From a bacterium (GTDB lineage Bacteria; Chloroflexota; Anaerolineae; Caldilineales; Caldilineaceae), in assembly GCA_016124945.1 (NCBI GenBank), contig WGMT01000065.1, positions 123,467 through 187,466 on the forward strand: a DNA stretch of 64,000 bases, read 5' to 3'. Below, piece by piece: positions 39,452 to 47,676 of the stretch (positions are counted from its first letter, which is position 1; each line of letters begins with the position of its first letter). The notes below the pieces were generated by a model. It worked only from the letters and a program-made list of their open reading frames with translations. It was not told the DNA's origin and did not search any database. The position numbers were made by a program, and so were the translations under genes.

Positions 39452-40853
39452 AAGTTCTGGAATCTGATCTGCGATCTTCCGAAGGAGTGTCGTCCGTCGT
39501 CCGACGTCCGCTGTCTGTCGTGGCGGCGTCTCCTTCCGTCACCGGCTCGGGCAGTGCCACCCTCGCCGCGTGGACAGCCATGCCTTCAACGTCTTCCACG
39601 GTGAAGATGATCCCATCCACCGTCACTTCGTCGCCCGCTTCGGGGATGCGCCCTAGTTCGGTCATGATCAGGCCGCCCACGGTATCGACTTCGGGGTGCT
39701 CTAATTCCAGATCAAAGTGCTGGTTAAGTTCGTCGAGCAGTAAATTGCCCTGGACGCGCAGGGTGTACTCGTCCACGCGCTCGAAGGGGGCGCTTTCTTC
39801 GTCGAACTCGTCCTGGATTTCGCCCACCACCTCTTCCACCACATCCTCCAGGGTGAGCAGACCGGCGGTGCCGCCGAATTCATCCACCACAATCGCCAGC
39901 GGGATATGTTCCTGGCGGAAGCGCACCAGCATTTCGTCTAGCGGCACTGTATCGGGGACGTAGGGGACGGGCCGCCGCTGGGCCAGCTCACGGAGATCGA
40001 AGGGGGTGTCGGGTTTGAGGCGATGGCGCGCCAGATCTTTGACGTGCAACACGCCGATAATCTGATCAAGGTTATGTTCGAAGATGGGGTAGCGCGAATG
40101 GTGTGATTCACAAACACGGGCCAGTACTGTCTCTTCATTTTCGCCTACAGAAATGCCCACAATGCGGGTGCGCGGGGTCATCACCTGGCCCACAGTGCGA
40201 TCTTTGAGATCGAAGATGTTCTCGATGAAGAGCTGTTCGGCCTGTTCGATCAAGCCGCCTTCATAGCTCTCGTCGATGATGTATTCCAACTCGTCCGGCG
40301 AGAGCAACCTGGCATGCGATTCAGGTGGGCGTACACCAATCAATCTGGTGACAAAATTGCCCAGGTTATTGAGTACGTAAATGGCTGGAAAGATCGACCA
40401 CTCTAGAACACGCATGGGCAGCGACACACGCAGGGCTGTCCCTTCGGCGTAGTGGAGGGCCAACGATTTGGGCACCATCTCACCGAAGACGACGTGCAGA
40501 TACGTCAGGATCGAAACCGAAATCACCGTGGCAATGGTGTGCGCGACTGGTTCTGCAAAGCTAGTGTAGCGGGAAAGGGGTTCGTAGAGCCATTCTGCGA
40601 TGGTATGTTCGCCATACATCCCTAGCCCCAGGCTGACAACGGTGATGCCGATCTGCGCAGTTGCCAGGTAGCGATTCTGTAGCAGCGGGCTCCGTAAGAT
40701 AGTAAGAACACGCCTGGCATCGGTGGAACCGCTTTCGACACGCTGGGCAATCCGGGTGGGCGGCGCTGCGATCAGGCCAAATTCCGCCGCCACAAAGATA
40801 CCGTTAAGCAAAATCAAGACGGCGATAATCAAAAATGGTGTCAGAATTTCCAC
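39450..40853 (-). CDS. CorC/HlyC family membrane protein (CNNM + CBS), second of pair
   Basis: The 467-residue protein has the CNNM/DUF21 membrane domain (about 1-190; ILLNGIFVAAEFGLI), a CBS pair (about 205-330) and a C-terminal CorC/HlyC domain (about 345-430; DEFGGTAGLLTLEDVVEEVVGEI is the linker signature). The family handles divalent cations such as Mg or Co; hemolysin naming is historical. It starts with GTG, overlapping the upstream paralogue's TAG by one base. The last about 25 residues (Thr/Ser/Arg/Asp rich) are encoded by a heptad array and by the adjoining palindrome, so the true conserved end is earlier. Confidence 0.92.
   Translation of the reverse strand: MEILTPFLIIAVLILLNGIFVAAEFGLIAAPPTRIAQRVESGSTDARRVLTILRSPLLQNRYLATAQIGITVVSLGLGMYGEHTIAEWLYEPLSRYTSFAEPVAHTIATVISVSILTYLHVVFGEMVPKSLALHYAEGTALRVSLPMRVLEWSIFPAIYVLNNLGNFVTRLIGVRPPESHARLLSPDELEYIIDESYEGGLIEQAEQLFIENIFDLKDRTVGQVMTPRTRIVGISVGENEETVLARVCESHHSRYPIFEHNLDQIIGVLHVKDLARHRLKPDTPFDLRELAQRRPVPYVPDTVPLDEMLVRFRQEHIPLAIVVDEFGGTAGLLTLEDVVEEVVGEIQDEFDEESAPFERVDEYTLRVQGNLLLDELNQHFDLELEHPEVDTVGGLIMTELGRIPEAGDEVTVDGIIFTVEDVEGMAVHAARVALPEPVTEGDAATTDSGRRTTDDTPSEDRRSDSRT
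39478..39524. repeat. Heptad array inside the 3' end of the CorC-like gene
   Basis: GTCGTCC GTCGTCC GACGTCC GCTGTCT GTCGTGG, five degenerate 7-bp units, are translated on the minus strand as a Thr/Asp/Arg-rich tail outside the conserved domain. Confidence 0.7.
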
Positions 40854-42190
40854 TACAGGCGCTCCTCGCGTAGCTGACGAGCCTTTTCGGGCGAGACGAC
40901 AACGCTGACGCTTTGGATCGCTTTGCCGTCCATTTTTTCGATGCGCCAGCGCAGAGCGGCGATCTCAAACTCGTCCTTTTCGTCGGGGACATCGCCTGCT
41001 TCACTCAGGAGCAAGCCGGCGAGGGTGTCCACTTCGTCGCTGTCGAGGTAGAGATCGAGCCAGTCGTTCAGGTCGGCAATCAGCGCATCCCCGCGCAGGA
41101 CGATGCGATTGTCTGATTGGATCTGAAGCACAGGCAATTCGATATCGAATTCGTCTTGCAGTTCGCCGAAGATCTCTTCCACCAGATCTTCCAGGGTGAC
41201 CATGCCTGCCGTGCCGCCGTACTCGTCGAGGACGATGGCCATGTTGTACTGCTGTTTTTGCAGCGTCACAAAGACTTCGTCGGCGGGTGTGCTCTCGAAG
41301 ACGAAGCGCATTTCACGCATCACGGCGCGCACCGACGTATCGTCCTCGAATTGGTGCAGGCAGAGCAGATCCTTGAGGTGGACAAGCCCAACAATGTTAT
41401 CCACCGACTCTTCGTAGAGTGGCAGGCGCGAGTAGGGGGATTCGGCCAGCAGTTCGAGCAATTCACCCACCGGCAGGTCCACCGACGCCGCAAACATGCG
41501 CGTGCGCGGGATCATCACCTGGCGCGTGGTCAACTCGCGCAGGCGCAGTGTGTTTTCCAGCAGACGGCGCTCCTCTTTTTCGAGCAGGCCACCGGCGCCG
41601 CTCTCTTCTACCAGCATCAAAATCTCTTCGGGCGCATGGATGTGTGCATGTTCCGACGCATCTTTCACCCCGATCAGGCGTAGGATCAGCCGTCCACTGC
41701 CGTTGAAGAACCAGATCAAGGGGCGCAGAATCGCCAACGACCAGCGCATCGGGTAGACGGTGAGCAGCGCCAGGCGCTCAGGGTATTGGACGCCGATGTT
41801 CTTTGGCACAAGTTCACCCAGCACCACCTGAAAGACGGTCAGCAGCAACAGCACAACCGTGGCAGAAATAGATTGCGCCGTCACCTCGGCGAGGCCGCCT
41901 AATTGAACCAGATAGGGCGTCAGGTAAACCGAAAGTGTCGCCTGGCCGTAAAAGCCCAGTACCAGGCTGGAAATAGTGATGCCGATCTGGCATGCGGCGA
42001 CGTAGGTATCGAGGCGGTGGACATCTTCCATGAGGGGCAAAAGGAGCTGGGCGGCGCGGTTTTCCTCTTCTTCGGCCATCTGGGCGATGCGTGAACGGCG
42101 GGCGCTAATCGTAGCAAATTCAGCGGCAACATAGAGCGCATTGAAGCCGATCAAAATCACGATTGTGGCAAGAACGACGAGCCATGTCAT
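40853..42190 (-). CDS. CorC/HlyC family membrane protein (CNNM + CBS), first of pair
   Basis: The 445-residue paralogue of the downstream gene has the same order: CNNM/DUF21 membrane domain (about 1-195), CBS pair (about 205-335) and CorC/HlyC domain (about 345-430), with DEYGGTAGMVTLEDLVEEIFGEL between them. It is probably a divalent-cation exporter or a regulator of one. The two genes are translationally linked (TAGTG) and may form a heterodimer, as is common for tandem family members. No Shine-Dalgarno better than AGAGAATTTCCCTA-type sequence is seen upstream. Confidence 0.92.
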   Translation of the reverse strand: MTWLVVLATIVILIGFNALYVAAEFATISARRSRIAQMAEEEENRAAQLLLPLMEDVHRLDTYVAACQIGITISSLVLGFYGQATLSVYLTPYLVQLGGLAEVTAQSISATVVLLLLTVFQVVLGELVPKNIGVQYPERLALLTVYPMRWSLAILRPLIWFFNGSGRLILRLIGVKDASEHAHIHAPEEILMLVEESGAGGLLEKEERRLLENTLRLRELTTRQVMIPRTRMFAASVDLPVGELLELLAESPYSRLPLYEESVDNIVGLVHLKDLLCLHQFEDDTSVRAVMREMRFVFESTPADEVFVTLQKQQYNMAIVLDEYGGTAGMVTLEDLVEEIFGELQDEFDIELPVLQIQSDNRIVLRGDALIADLNDWLDLYLDSDEVDTLAGLLLSEAGDVPDEKDEFEIAALRWRIEKMDGKAIQSVSVVVSPEKARQLREERL

Positions 42191-42375
42191 TAGGGAAATT
42201 CTCTGTTGATGTGGTGAGATAGCGTGGAGCAGGTGCGATTTTGCGCCATCGGCGCATTTCTGGAGCGCTTGCGGAGAACCAGTTAGGTTCCTGTTCGATT
42301 ATAGCATGGGCTTAGGTGAGTTGCGAACCGATTTTGTGGATCGATTTCTGGGTGGATTGATTTCTGGCTAGTGGC

Positions 42376-43647
42376 TTAATATCCACCGTGGATGAACCCT
42401 GCCGTCTTCGGCAAGAGCGTCTCCAGCAGCAGACGCCACACCCCGCCCACGTTGACATCGGGATTGGCGGCGCGCAGATCTTCAACGGTGGTGTGGCCGA
42501 AGATGAGGGGAATGATCTTAAGCGGCGGTAGGTTGATCGGGCCTTGCGCAGAACCGCCGTTGCGGACGTCGACCAACTGCCCCCGCGCAAAGGACAGCTC
42601 CACCGCATCGCGGTAGAAGGCGAGTTTGACCGTGCGTGTCAGCCCGGCGAAGGGCGATGCGGCGATGCGTTCCTCCAACACCGGCGCGATCATGCGCAAC
42701 AGCGCCGCAAAGTCCGCCACGTGGATCTGCCATGCGTAGACGCCCATGTCGTGCGCGCCGACGGCATGGGCCAATTGCCACACCGGGTTGCTCGGCGGCA
42801 GGTTCAGCCGCACACCGGGCAGCTTGCGTTCCACTGCCAGGGTGCGGCAATGGCGAAGGACGGCCAACGCTGCGTCGTAGCTGAGTAGCGAGGCTTCGTT
42901 GATCGACAACTCGTTGTAAAAGTGATACTTGGGCAGCATGAAGTAGCCGACCACCCACCCCTCTACATCGAGGACCAACCAATATTCCGGCACAAAAGTG
43001 GTCGACTGCGGCGTTTCGAGCAGAAAGCGCCAGTGTGCGTCGTCACGTACGGTATGGATGGCGAGGGTCTGCGCCGCCTCCTCAAAGAATTGACGCAGCA
43101 CGGGTAGATCGTCCACTGTGGCGCGGCGGAAGGCGAAAGCGGGCGTCTCCCAGTCGGGCAACTCACGCCCCGTCATGCGCAGGCCCCCTTCCAACGGCAG
43201 GGCGTACTCGTAGCCGAACTGCCGATAATAGAACGGAATGCCCTGGATGAACGACAACAACGCTCCCCGCGCCGCCATGCGCTCTTTGAAGAGATCCACC
43301 TGCACCCGTACCAATCCCCGCCGACGGTAGCGTTCCAACGTCCCCACTAGCCCCATCTCCGCTACAGCCAGGTCTACGCTGCCGTAGCGTAACGTCCACG
43401 GTACCAGGCAGAGCGAGGAGACGATTTCGCCCTCTTCGTTCTCGACAAAGATCCAATCGTCGTTGGTCATGCCGGGGTAGTCGTTGGCCAGCCCGAAGAC
43501 GGCGGGGATCAACTCCGGCCCGTGGATCAACCCGTTGAATTGCGCCAGCCGCTCGATGTCGTCTGCGGTGCGTGCTGTGCGCAACGTCAAACCGTCCTCC
43601 AGCGGACGGGCAAAACCACTTGTTTCTGGCATCATATTATTACGCAT
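42376..43647 (-). CDS. Eis-like N-acetyltransferase (GNAT with SCP2-like C-terminus)
   Basis: The 423-residue protein resembles the Eis family: an N-terminal GNAT domain (about 20-160) with the acetyl-CoA loop MGLVGTLERYRRRGLV, the family's GIPFYYRQFGYEYALP, a second degenerate GNAT domain, and a C-terminal sterol-carrier-like domain (about 310-420). Eis enzymes acetylate amines such as aminoglycosides or lysines; the target here is unknown. Start: the ATG at 43647 overlaps the hydrolase stop by 8 bp; an alternative GTG at 43671 would add 8 residues. It follows the alpha/beta hydrolase in one operon. Confidence 0.85.
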   Translation of the reverse strand: MRNNMMPETSGFARPLEDGLTLRTARTADDIERLAQFNGLIHGPELIPAVFGLANDYPGMTNDDWIFVENEEGEIVSSLCLVPWTLRYGSVDLAVAEMGLVGTLERYRRRGLVRVQVDLFKERMAARGALLSFIQGIPFYYRQFGYEYALPLEGGLRMTGRELPDWETPAFAFRRATVDDLPVLRQFFEEAAQTLAIHTVRDDAHWRFLLETPQSTTFVPEYWLVLDVEGWVVGYFMLPKYHFYNELSINEASLLSYDAALAVLRHCRTLAVERKLPGVRLNLPPSNPVWQLAHAVGAHDMGVYAWQIHVADFAALLRMIAPVLEERIAASPFAGLTRTVKLAFYRDAVELSFARGQLVDVRNGGSAQGPINLPPLKIIPLIFGHTTVEDLRAANPDVNVGGVWRLLLETLLPKTAGFIHGGY

Positions 43648-44392
43648 GTAACCGCCCCAAAAAGTAATCACACACCTGCCGAAACTCTTCCGCTCGGCTC
43701 CACATCAGTGGATGATCGCCGTCGCCGGAGAAGTAGACACGGCTGTCGGGGATCTGGCGCGACATGGCGGTGACATGCTGTCCAACCTTGTCCAGGGCGC
43801 TGTCTTCAAGGCTGGCGGTGAGCAGCACAGGGCAGGCGATCTCTTTCAGCCGTCCTTGCGACCAGCGGCCGCGACTCATGCGGATGAAACGTTTGAGCAT
43901 GTCGGTGTCGGCGTTGACCACGGCTTCCCAGTCTTCGCCGTGGGCCTGTTGCCAGAATTCGACGGCGTCGGCTTCACGGCGGCCGCGGCTTTCCACGGCA
44001 TTTTCCAGCATCTCACGGGAGAAGGGTTCGACGGTGCTGTCGGCGATGACGCCGCGCACTTTGTCGGGGTGGTAGATGGCCATGAGCAGCGCCACAATCG
44101 CCCCGCCGCTGGTGCCGATTAGCGTGGCCTGTTCGGCGCCCAGGTGATCGATCAACGCCGCCGTGTCGTGGGCGGCCACGGCATACCAATCCACCGGCCA
44201 GGGATCGAGCCGGTCGGATTGTCCTGTGCCGCGGAAGTCGAGGGAAACGGTGTGGAAACGATCTGCAAAGTAGGCCAGTTCGCCTTCATGCGACGCCGAC
44301 GACGCCGTATTGCCGGGCAAGATCAACAGCAGCGGTCCACTGCCCTGTTCGCGGTAAAAAAGGTTTACATTGTCACGGGTAAAAGTGGGCAT
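43640..44392 (-). CDS. Alpha/beta hydrolase
   Basis: The 250-residue protein has the alpha/beta-hydrolase fold. The oxyanion region reads LILPGNTASS, the nucleophile elbow IGTSGGAIV (Ser about 95), and the catalytic His lies near the C-terminus (GDGDHPLMWS, about 224). The catalytic Asp is probably in SLEDSALD. The substrate is not evident. Start: the ATG near 44392 has TGGAGA 5 bases upstream; the frame is open from 44524, but that extra part is heptad repeat and not protein-like. It is translationally overlapped with the Eis-like gene. Confidence 0.88.
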   Translation of the reverse strand: MPTFTRDNVNLFYREQGSGPLLLILPGNTASSASHEGELAYFADRFHTVSLDFRGTGQSDRLDPWPVDWYAVAAHDTAALIDHLGAEQATLIGTSGGAIVALLMAIYHPDKVRGVIADSTVEPFSREMLENAVESRGRREADAVEFWQQAHGEDWEAVVNADTDMLKRFIRMSRGRWSQGRLKEIACPVLLTASLEDSALDKVGQHVTAMSRQIPDSRVYFSGDGDHPLMWSRAEEFRQVCDYFLGRLHA

Positions 44393-44405
44393 AAGGTCTC
44401 CAGAA

Positions 44406-44555
44406 TTTACGATTTTTGATTGACGATTTCTCGTTGAGCCTACGATTTTGGCATGCGGTTGTTCGAACCTCAAGTAAACGGTAGAAACCAATGGCGCATC
44501 ACACACTCTACCCGAGAATCGCAAATCGTCAATCGCAAATCGTCAGTCGTAAATT
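44406..44555. repeat. Heptad inverted-repeat element
   Basis: The left array (about 44406-44433, ACGATTT TTGATTG ACGATTT) and right array (about 44513-44555, AATCGCA AATCGTC repeated) are complementary heptads around an 80-base loop. The right arm overlaps the 3' end of the GNAT gene and supplies its final residues (AIYD) and stop. The loop ends in CTCTACCC, as in other copies. Confidence 0.8.
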
Positions 44556-45502
44556 GCCTCGTTCACATGCCGGTGTAGCGAGATACAGACCGGTGCAAAG
44601 TGACGTAGCCAGAAGCGAGCCGCGGGGACGTTCATCGCTTCGAAGTCCACCGAACAGCGGACAAATCCGTTCTGCTCTGCCCAGTGTAGGCCACGATTGA
44701 GCAGGGCGACGGCGATGCCGTCGCCGCGGGCTTCGGGCAATGTGTAGGCGCCGGTGATGGCTGCGGTGCCGGGGTCGCGCACGATGGTGCAGGCGCCATT
44801 GTTGTCCCCTTCCACGCGCAGGAACGCCACCGGCTTGTCTTGACGGTAGGCTACAAAAAAGGCGTGTTTGGGATCGCGCAATGCCGCGGCCAGTTCGGCG
44901 CGGGAATCGCTCTCGTCGCCGCCGCCACTGAGGAAGATGGGCGACGACGACAGATGCACCCACAGTTGATTGTCGAGATCGGCGATCACGTCGAGATCGT
45001 CCTCTCCGGCGCGGCGAATATCGACGGCGGGCGCATCGGGCACCGGTTCTAGCGAGCGCAGCCCGTCGATGACGTAGTAGCCGAATCCCAACCACTGCCA
45101 GCCTTCGATCCCGGCACGGTCATTGGCAAAGATCGTCAGGTTGTGGACGAATGTCCGCTGTCGCACCCAGAAGGGGGCGATTTCGGTGTAGAGCGCCTGG
45201 TAAATGCGACGCGCCTCTTCTGGTTCGGCGGCGTTGGCCCATTCGGGGCTGTAGGCCAGCGGCTGTCCGCGCCAGGACGGGATCAACCACGCCGCCAGGA
45301 AGCCGATCAGCTTGCCGTCGCGCAACCCCGTCACAGCAGGCGCGGACGCTGTCAACTTCGCCAACATTGGACGGATCACGGCGTTGTCCTCGTAGCGGGG
45401 TGGCGCGAGCGGCATCTCCTGTCGCAGCGCCCGATAGCGTACCGTCACCAGCGCCGTGGCCGCGTCTAAGAACTCTTTACGAAAAGGCACGATTTCCAGC
45501 AA
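44543..45502 (-). CDS. Tandem-GNAT-like N-acetyltransferase
   Basis: The protein (319 residues from 45502) consists of two GNAT-like halves. The second (about 165-310) is better conserved: AFFVAYRQDKPVAFLRV, then TGAYTLPEARGDGIAVALLNRGLHWAEQNG, the acetyl-CoA loop. I prefer the TTG start at 45502, which has TGGAG five bases upstream. The ATG at 45553 would add MRHPIFIHHSSSS, encoded by a heptad repeat arm and unlike protein. The C-terminal AIYD and stop come from another heptad arm. It belongs to the cluster of GNAT genes on this strand. Confidence 0.82.
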   Translation of the reverse strand: MLEIVPFRKEFLDAATALVTVRYRALRQEMPLAPPRYEDNAVIRPMLAKLTASAPAVTGLRDGKLIGFLAAWLIPSWRGQPLAYSPEWANAAEPEEARRIYQALYTEIAPFWVRQRTFVHNLTIFANDRAGIEGWQWLGFGYYVIDGLRSLEPVPDAPAVDIRRAGEDDLDVIADLDNQLWVHLSSSPIFLSGGGDESDSRAELAAALRDPKHAFFVAYRQDKPVAFLRVEGDNNGACTIVRDPGTAAITGAYTLPEARGDGIAVALLNRGLHWAEQNGFVRCSVDFEAMNVPAARFWLRHFAPVCISLHRHVNEAIYD

Positions 45503-45521
45503 AGTGGCTCCAGTTGAAGAG

Positions 45522-45602
45522 GATGAATGATGAATAAAGATTGGGTGGCGCATCTACTTTCCAATTGAGGAAAGATCGTGTCTACCCAATCTTCATTCAT
45601 TT
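45522..45602. repeat. Heptad inverted-repeat element
   Basis: The left arm (45522-45546, GATGAAT GATGAAT AAAGATT GGGT) pairs with the right arm (45584-45602, ACCCAATC TTCATTC ATT) around a 37-base loop. The right arm contains the stop codon (45597-45599) of the upstream GNAT gene. The spurious N-terminal extension of the next gene lies over the left arm. Confidence 0.8.
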
Positions 45603-46553
45603 TTCTTCGTTGTAGATCTTTTTCCACACAAAGCTGCGGTACGCCTCTGTAAAACCCATAGCGCTGTAGAGCGCATTGGCCGGAACCATGTCGCCTGTGT
45701 CTACAGTGACATCGACGGCGTCTAGACGACGCAGGCGATGTAGCCCTTCGAGCATCAGGGCGCGGGCCAGTCCTTTGCGCTGGTGATTGGGATGGGTGCA
45801 GACCGGCTCGAAAATTCCGCGGCGGTTGGCGGGATCGTAGGGGATGCCTACGTAGGCGGCGAATGTGCCGTCTGCTGCTTCCATCACCAGATCGAGTTCA
45901 GCGACGAAACTGGGCGCGGTGCGTGTGAAGTTTTGGTATTCCTCGCCGTTGTGGAAGGTGCGGCGAAAGGCAGCGTTGAGCAGATCGGCGATACGGCGGC
46001 AATCGTCCATCTCATCGTCCATCTCTTCGGGGCGGGTGGCGCGCAGCGTGTAACCATCTGCAACCACAGGTTGCGGAATCGGCTGCTTGCCGAAACGCAG
46101 GTGACGGATCATGCCGCCGTAGCCCATCTTCTCGAAGCCACGCTCGCCCAACAGCCGTTGCCGGTGGGCATCGTACTCGTTGACCATCACTTCCAACTCG
46201 CGCACGCCGTCCTGGTTGGGTGCGGGCAGGTGCGCTTCGGCCCATGCCAACATCTCGTCTTCGAGGTAGCGGTAGTCGGGGTGAACTTGTAGGTGTGCAT
46301 CGCCTGCGCCTTCAGAAAGGACGTAGGCCACCAGGTCGCGGGCGTCTTCCCAGAGTTGTACTGGGCGTGTAGACAGCCGGTTGTCTGCCAGATCTTCGTT
46401 GTAGAAGCGCTTGCCGTCTAGGCGGCGCATGTCCCAGTTGAAGCCGATAGGCGTGATGGGCACAGTGTCGATTAGCAGTTGGCGCATGGGCCGGAAGTCA
46501 TCGTCTTGGGCCATGGGGCGGCTGACGATGGTTGTTGCTGTAAGCGTGGTCAT
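45597..46553 (-). CDS. Tandem-GNAT N-acetyltransferase
   Basis: The 318-residue protein has two GNAT-like halves. The second carries the acetyl-CoA site VCTHPNHQRKGLARALMLEGLHRL (about 245-268) and NALYSAMGF near the C-terminus. The first (about 10-150) is degenerate, with GERGFEKMGYGG. The substrate is unknown; small-molecule or protein N-acetylation is the family role. Its ATG overlaps the stop of the toast-rack-like gene by 4 bp (ATGA), so the two are coupled. Its stop TGA lies inside a heptad repeat arm. Confidence 0.88.
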   Translation of the reverse strand: MTTLTATTIVSRPMAQDDDFRPMRQLLIDTVPITPIGFNWDMRRLDGKRFYNEDLADNRLSTRPVQLWEDARDLVAYVLSEGAGDAHLQVHPDYRYLEDEMLAWAEAHLPAPNQDGVRELEVMVNEYDAHRQRLLGERGFEKMGYGGMIRHLRFGKQPIPQPVVADGYTLRATRPEEMDDEMDDCRRIADLLNAAFRRTFHNGEEYQNFTRTAPSFVAELDLVMEAADGTFAAYVGIPYDPANRRGIFEPVCTHPNHQRKGLARALMLEGLHRLRRLDAVDVTVDTGDMVPANALYSAMGFTEAYRSFVWKKIYNEEK

Positions 46554-47320
46554 TTTTGTTCCAATTGAATTGCACCCATCACCACCTGAGCTGTCACGGT
46601 GAGGGTCGGGGTTTTGCCTGCCATGGCTGCTTCGTTCCAGAAGGCGCCTTCCTTCTTCATGAAGCCATCGCCTACGTCTACGCTGCCCAAGGTAGCCTCG
46701 GCGCTCAGACGAGTGGCCGTGGTGCGCGGCACTTCGACTTCCACCGACGCCATGCCGGTGTTGATCTTCACAGCGGCATCGCGACGTAGTTCGCCGTCGA
46801 AGTCCAGCTCGAATGAGGCGGCGCCGCCTTCGAGGACCATACGGTCAAAGTTGGCGTTGGCGAGGTTGTCCATTTCGATGCCGGCTGCACCCGCCGAGAT
46901 GGTGAACTCGTGCATCACTTCTGGATTGGGGCGAGAAAAGTTGAATTCCTGCTTGCCTGCACCAAACTTTACGGCGAGACCGCGCAAGGGCAACCCACCC
47001 AGATCCATCTCGCTTTCCGACGCGCCGCCTTCGATGGTCAGCAAGTAGGGTTTGCCTTTGCCCAGCTTCAGGTGAAAAGTGGGTGGTTTGTTTAACCCGC
47101 CTAACGTCGACGGGATGCTGAACTCTTGAGAAATACGCACAGTGTTGCCTTCCTGGCTGATGCGCAACGGCGCCGCCGTGGACGTATCTTCGTAGGTGCC
47201 TGCTACCCACGCACTGCCGTCGTCCGGCACGATGCGCAGGCGGCAGGCGCCTACTGCCAGACGCAACTGTAGCCCTTCGGCCTCGGGAAACGGAACGTTG
47301 ATTTCGGTGAGTGTGGTCAT
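46550..47320 (-). CDS. Toast-rack/DUF4097-like beta-helical protein
   Basis: The 256-residue protein consists of short repeated beta strands in toast-rack/adhesin-like style (LTIEGGASESEMDLGGLPLRGLAVKFGAGK, MVLEGGAASFELDFDGEL, VKINTGMASVEVEVP), resembling the DUF4097/LiaF-related cell-envelope stress family. No signal peptide or membrane segment is seen, so it should be cytoplasmic or part of a complex. RBS: GGACCCCCACCATG is a weak context. It overlaps the GNAT gene (ATGA), making a two-gene unit. Function unknown; not a catalytic fold. Confidence 0.72.
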   Translation of the reverse strand: MTTLTEINVPFPEAEGLQLRLAVGACRLRIVPDDGSAWVAGTYEDTSTAAPLRISQEGNTVRISQEFSIPSTLGGLNKPPTFHLKLGKGKPYLLTIEGGASESEMDLGGLPLRGLAVKFGAGKQEFNFSRPNPEVMHEFTISAGAAGIEMDNLANANFDRMVLEGGAASFELDFDGELRRDAAVKINTGMASVEVEVPRTTATRLSAEATLGSVDVGDGFMKKEGAFWNEAAMAGKTPTLTVTAQVVMGAIQLEQK

Positions 47321-47340
47321 GGTGGGGGTCCTTTTGAATG

Positions 47341-47361
47341 GTGATTCATGATTTGCGATTG
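47341..47361. repeat. Heptad array (unpaired arm)
   Basis: GTGATTC ATGATTT GCGATTG is followed by GGGTAGAGC, the junction seen at other elements. No complementary arm is found within 200 bp. Confidence 0.65.
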
Positions 47362-47462
47362 GGTAGAGCGAGTTTCGCTGCTATGGGCTAGTGTAGCGGG
47401 GAAGTGTGGATCTGTCACCCCACGCGTGGATGATGCGGCGTCGGTCATTTGATGGATGGAGG

Positions 47463-47556
47463 GCGACAGACGACAGACGACGGACGACAGACGACGGACG
47501 ACAGACAACAACGTTGTCATCAACGCGGCAACAGTCTTGACGTCCGTCGTCCGTCC
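47463..47556. repeat. Heptad inverted-repeat element (GACGACA type)
   Basis: Six units of GACGACA/GACGACG (47463-47508) face GACGTCC GTCGTCC GTC (47540-47556), partly complementary, around a short spacer containing AACAACGTTGT. The 7-bp period is the same as in the GATTGAC-type elements but with different sequence. Confidence 0.7.
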
Positions 47557-47676
47557 TTCCCTGCGTAGGCTTGACTACGGCGCAAGAACGCTCCTCATGC
47601 CAGACTCTGAGCAACCTGTGCGCACGGGATCGAATTGACCTTCAGGTAAGTCTGTTGTTTCAAAGGAGAAAGGCAC

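Larger units (their letters stand above)
47321..47676. other. Divergent intergenic region with heptad arrays
   Basis: Between the toast-rack-like gene (minus) and the DUF3179 gene (plus) lie a GTGATTC ATGATTT GCGATTG array (47341-47361) and a second element at 47463-47556. No RNA gene or convincing promoter was found. Confidence 0.6.

Noticed and set aside
44393..44524. 44-codon N-terminal extension of the alpha/beta hydrolase
   Set aside because: The extension is heptad repeat DNA, starts with TTG and lacks a ribosome-binding site; the ATG near 44392 has GGAG.
45503..45553. 17-codon N-terminal extension of the GNAT gene
   Set aside because: It is encoded by a repeat arm; TTG at 45502 has a better ribosome-binding site. 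Not proven.
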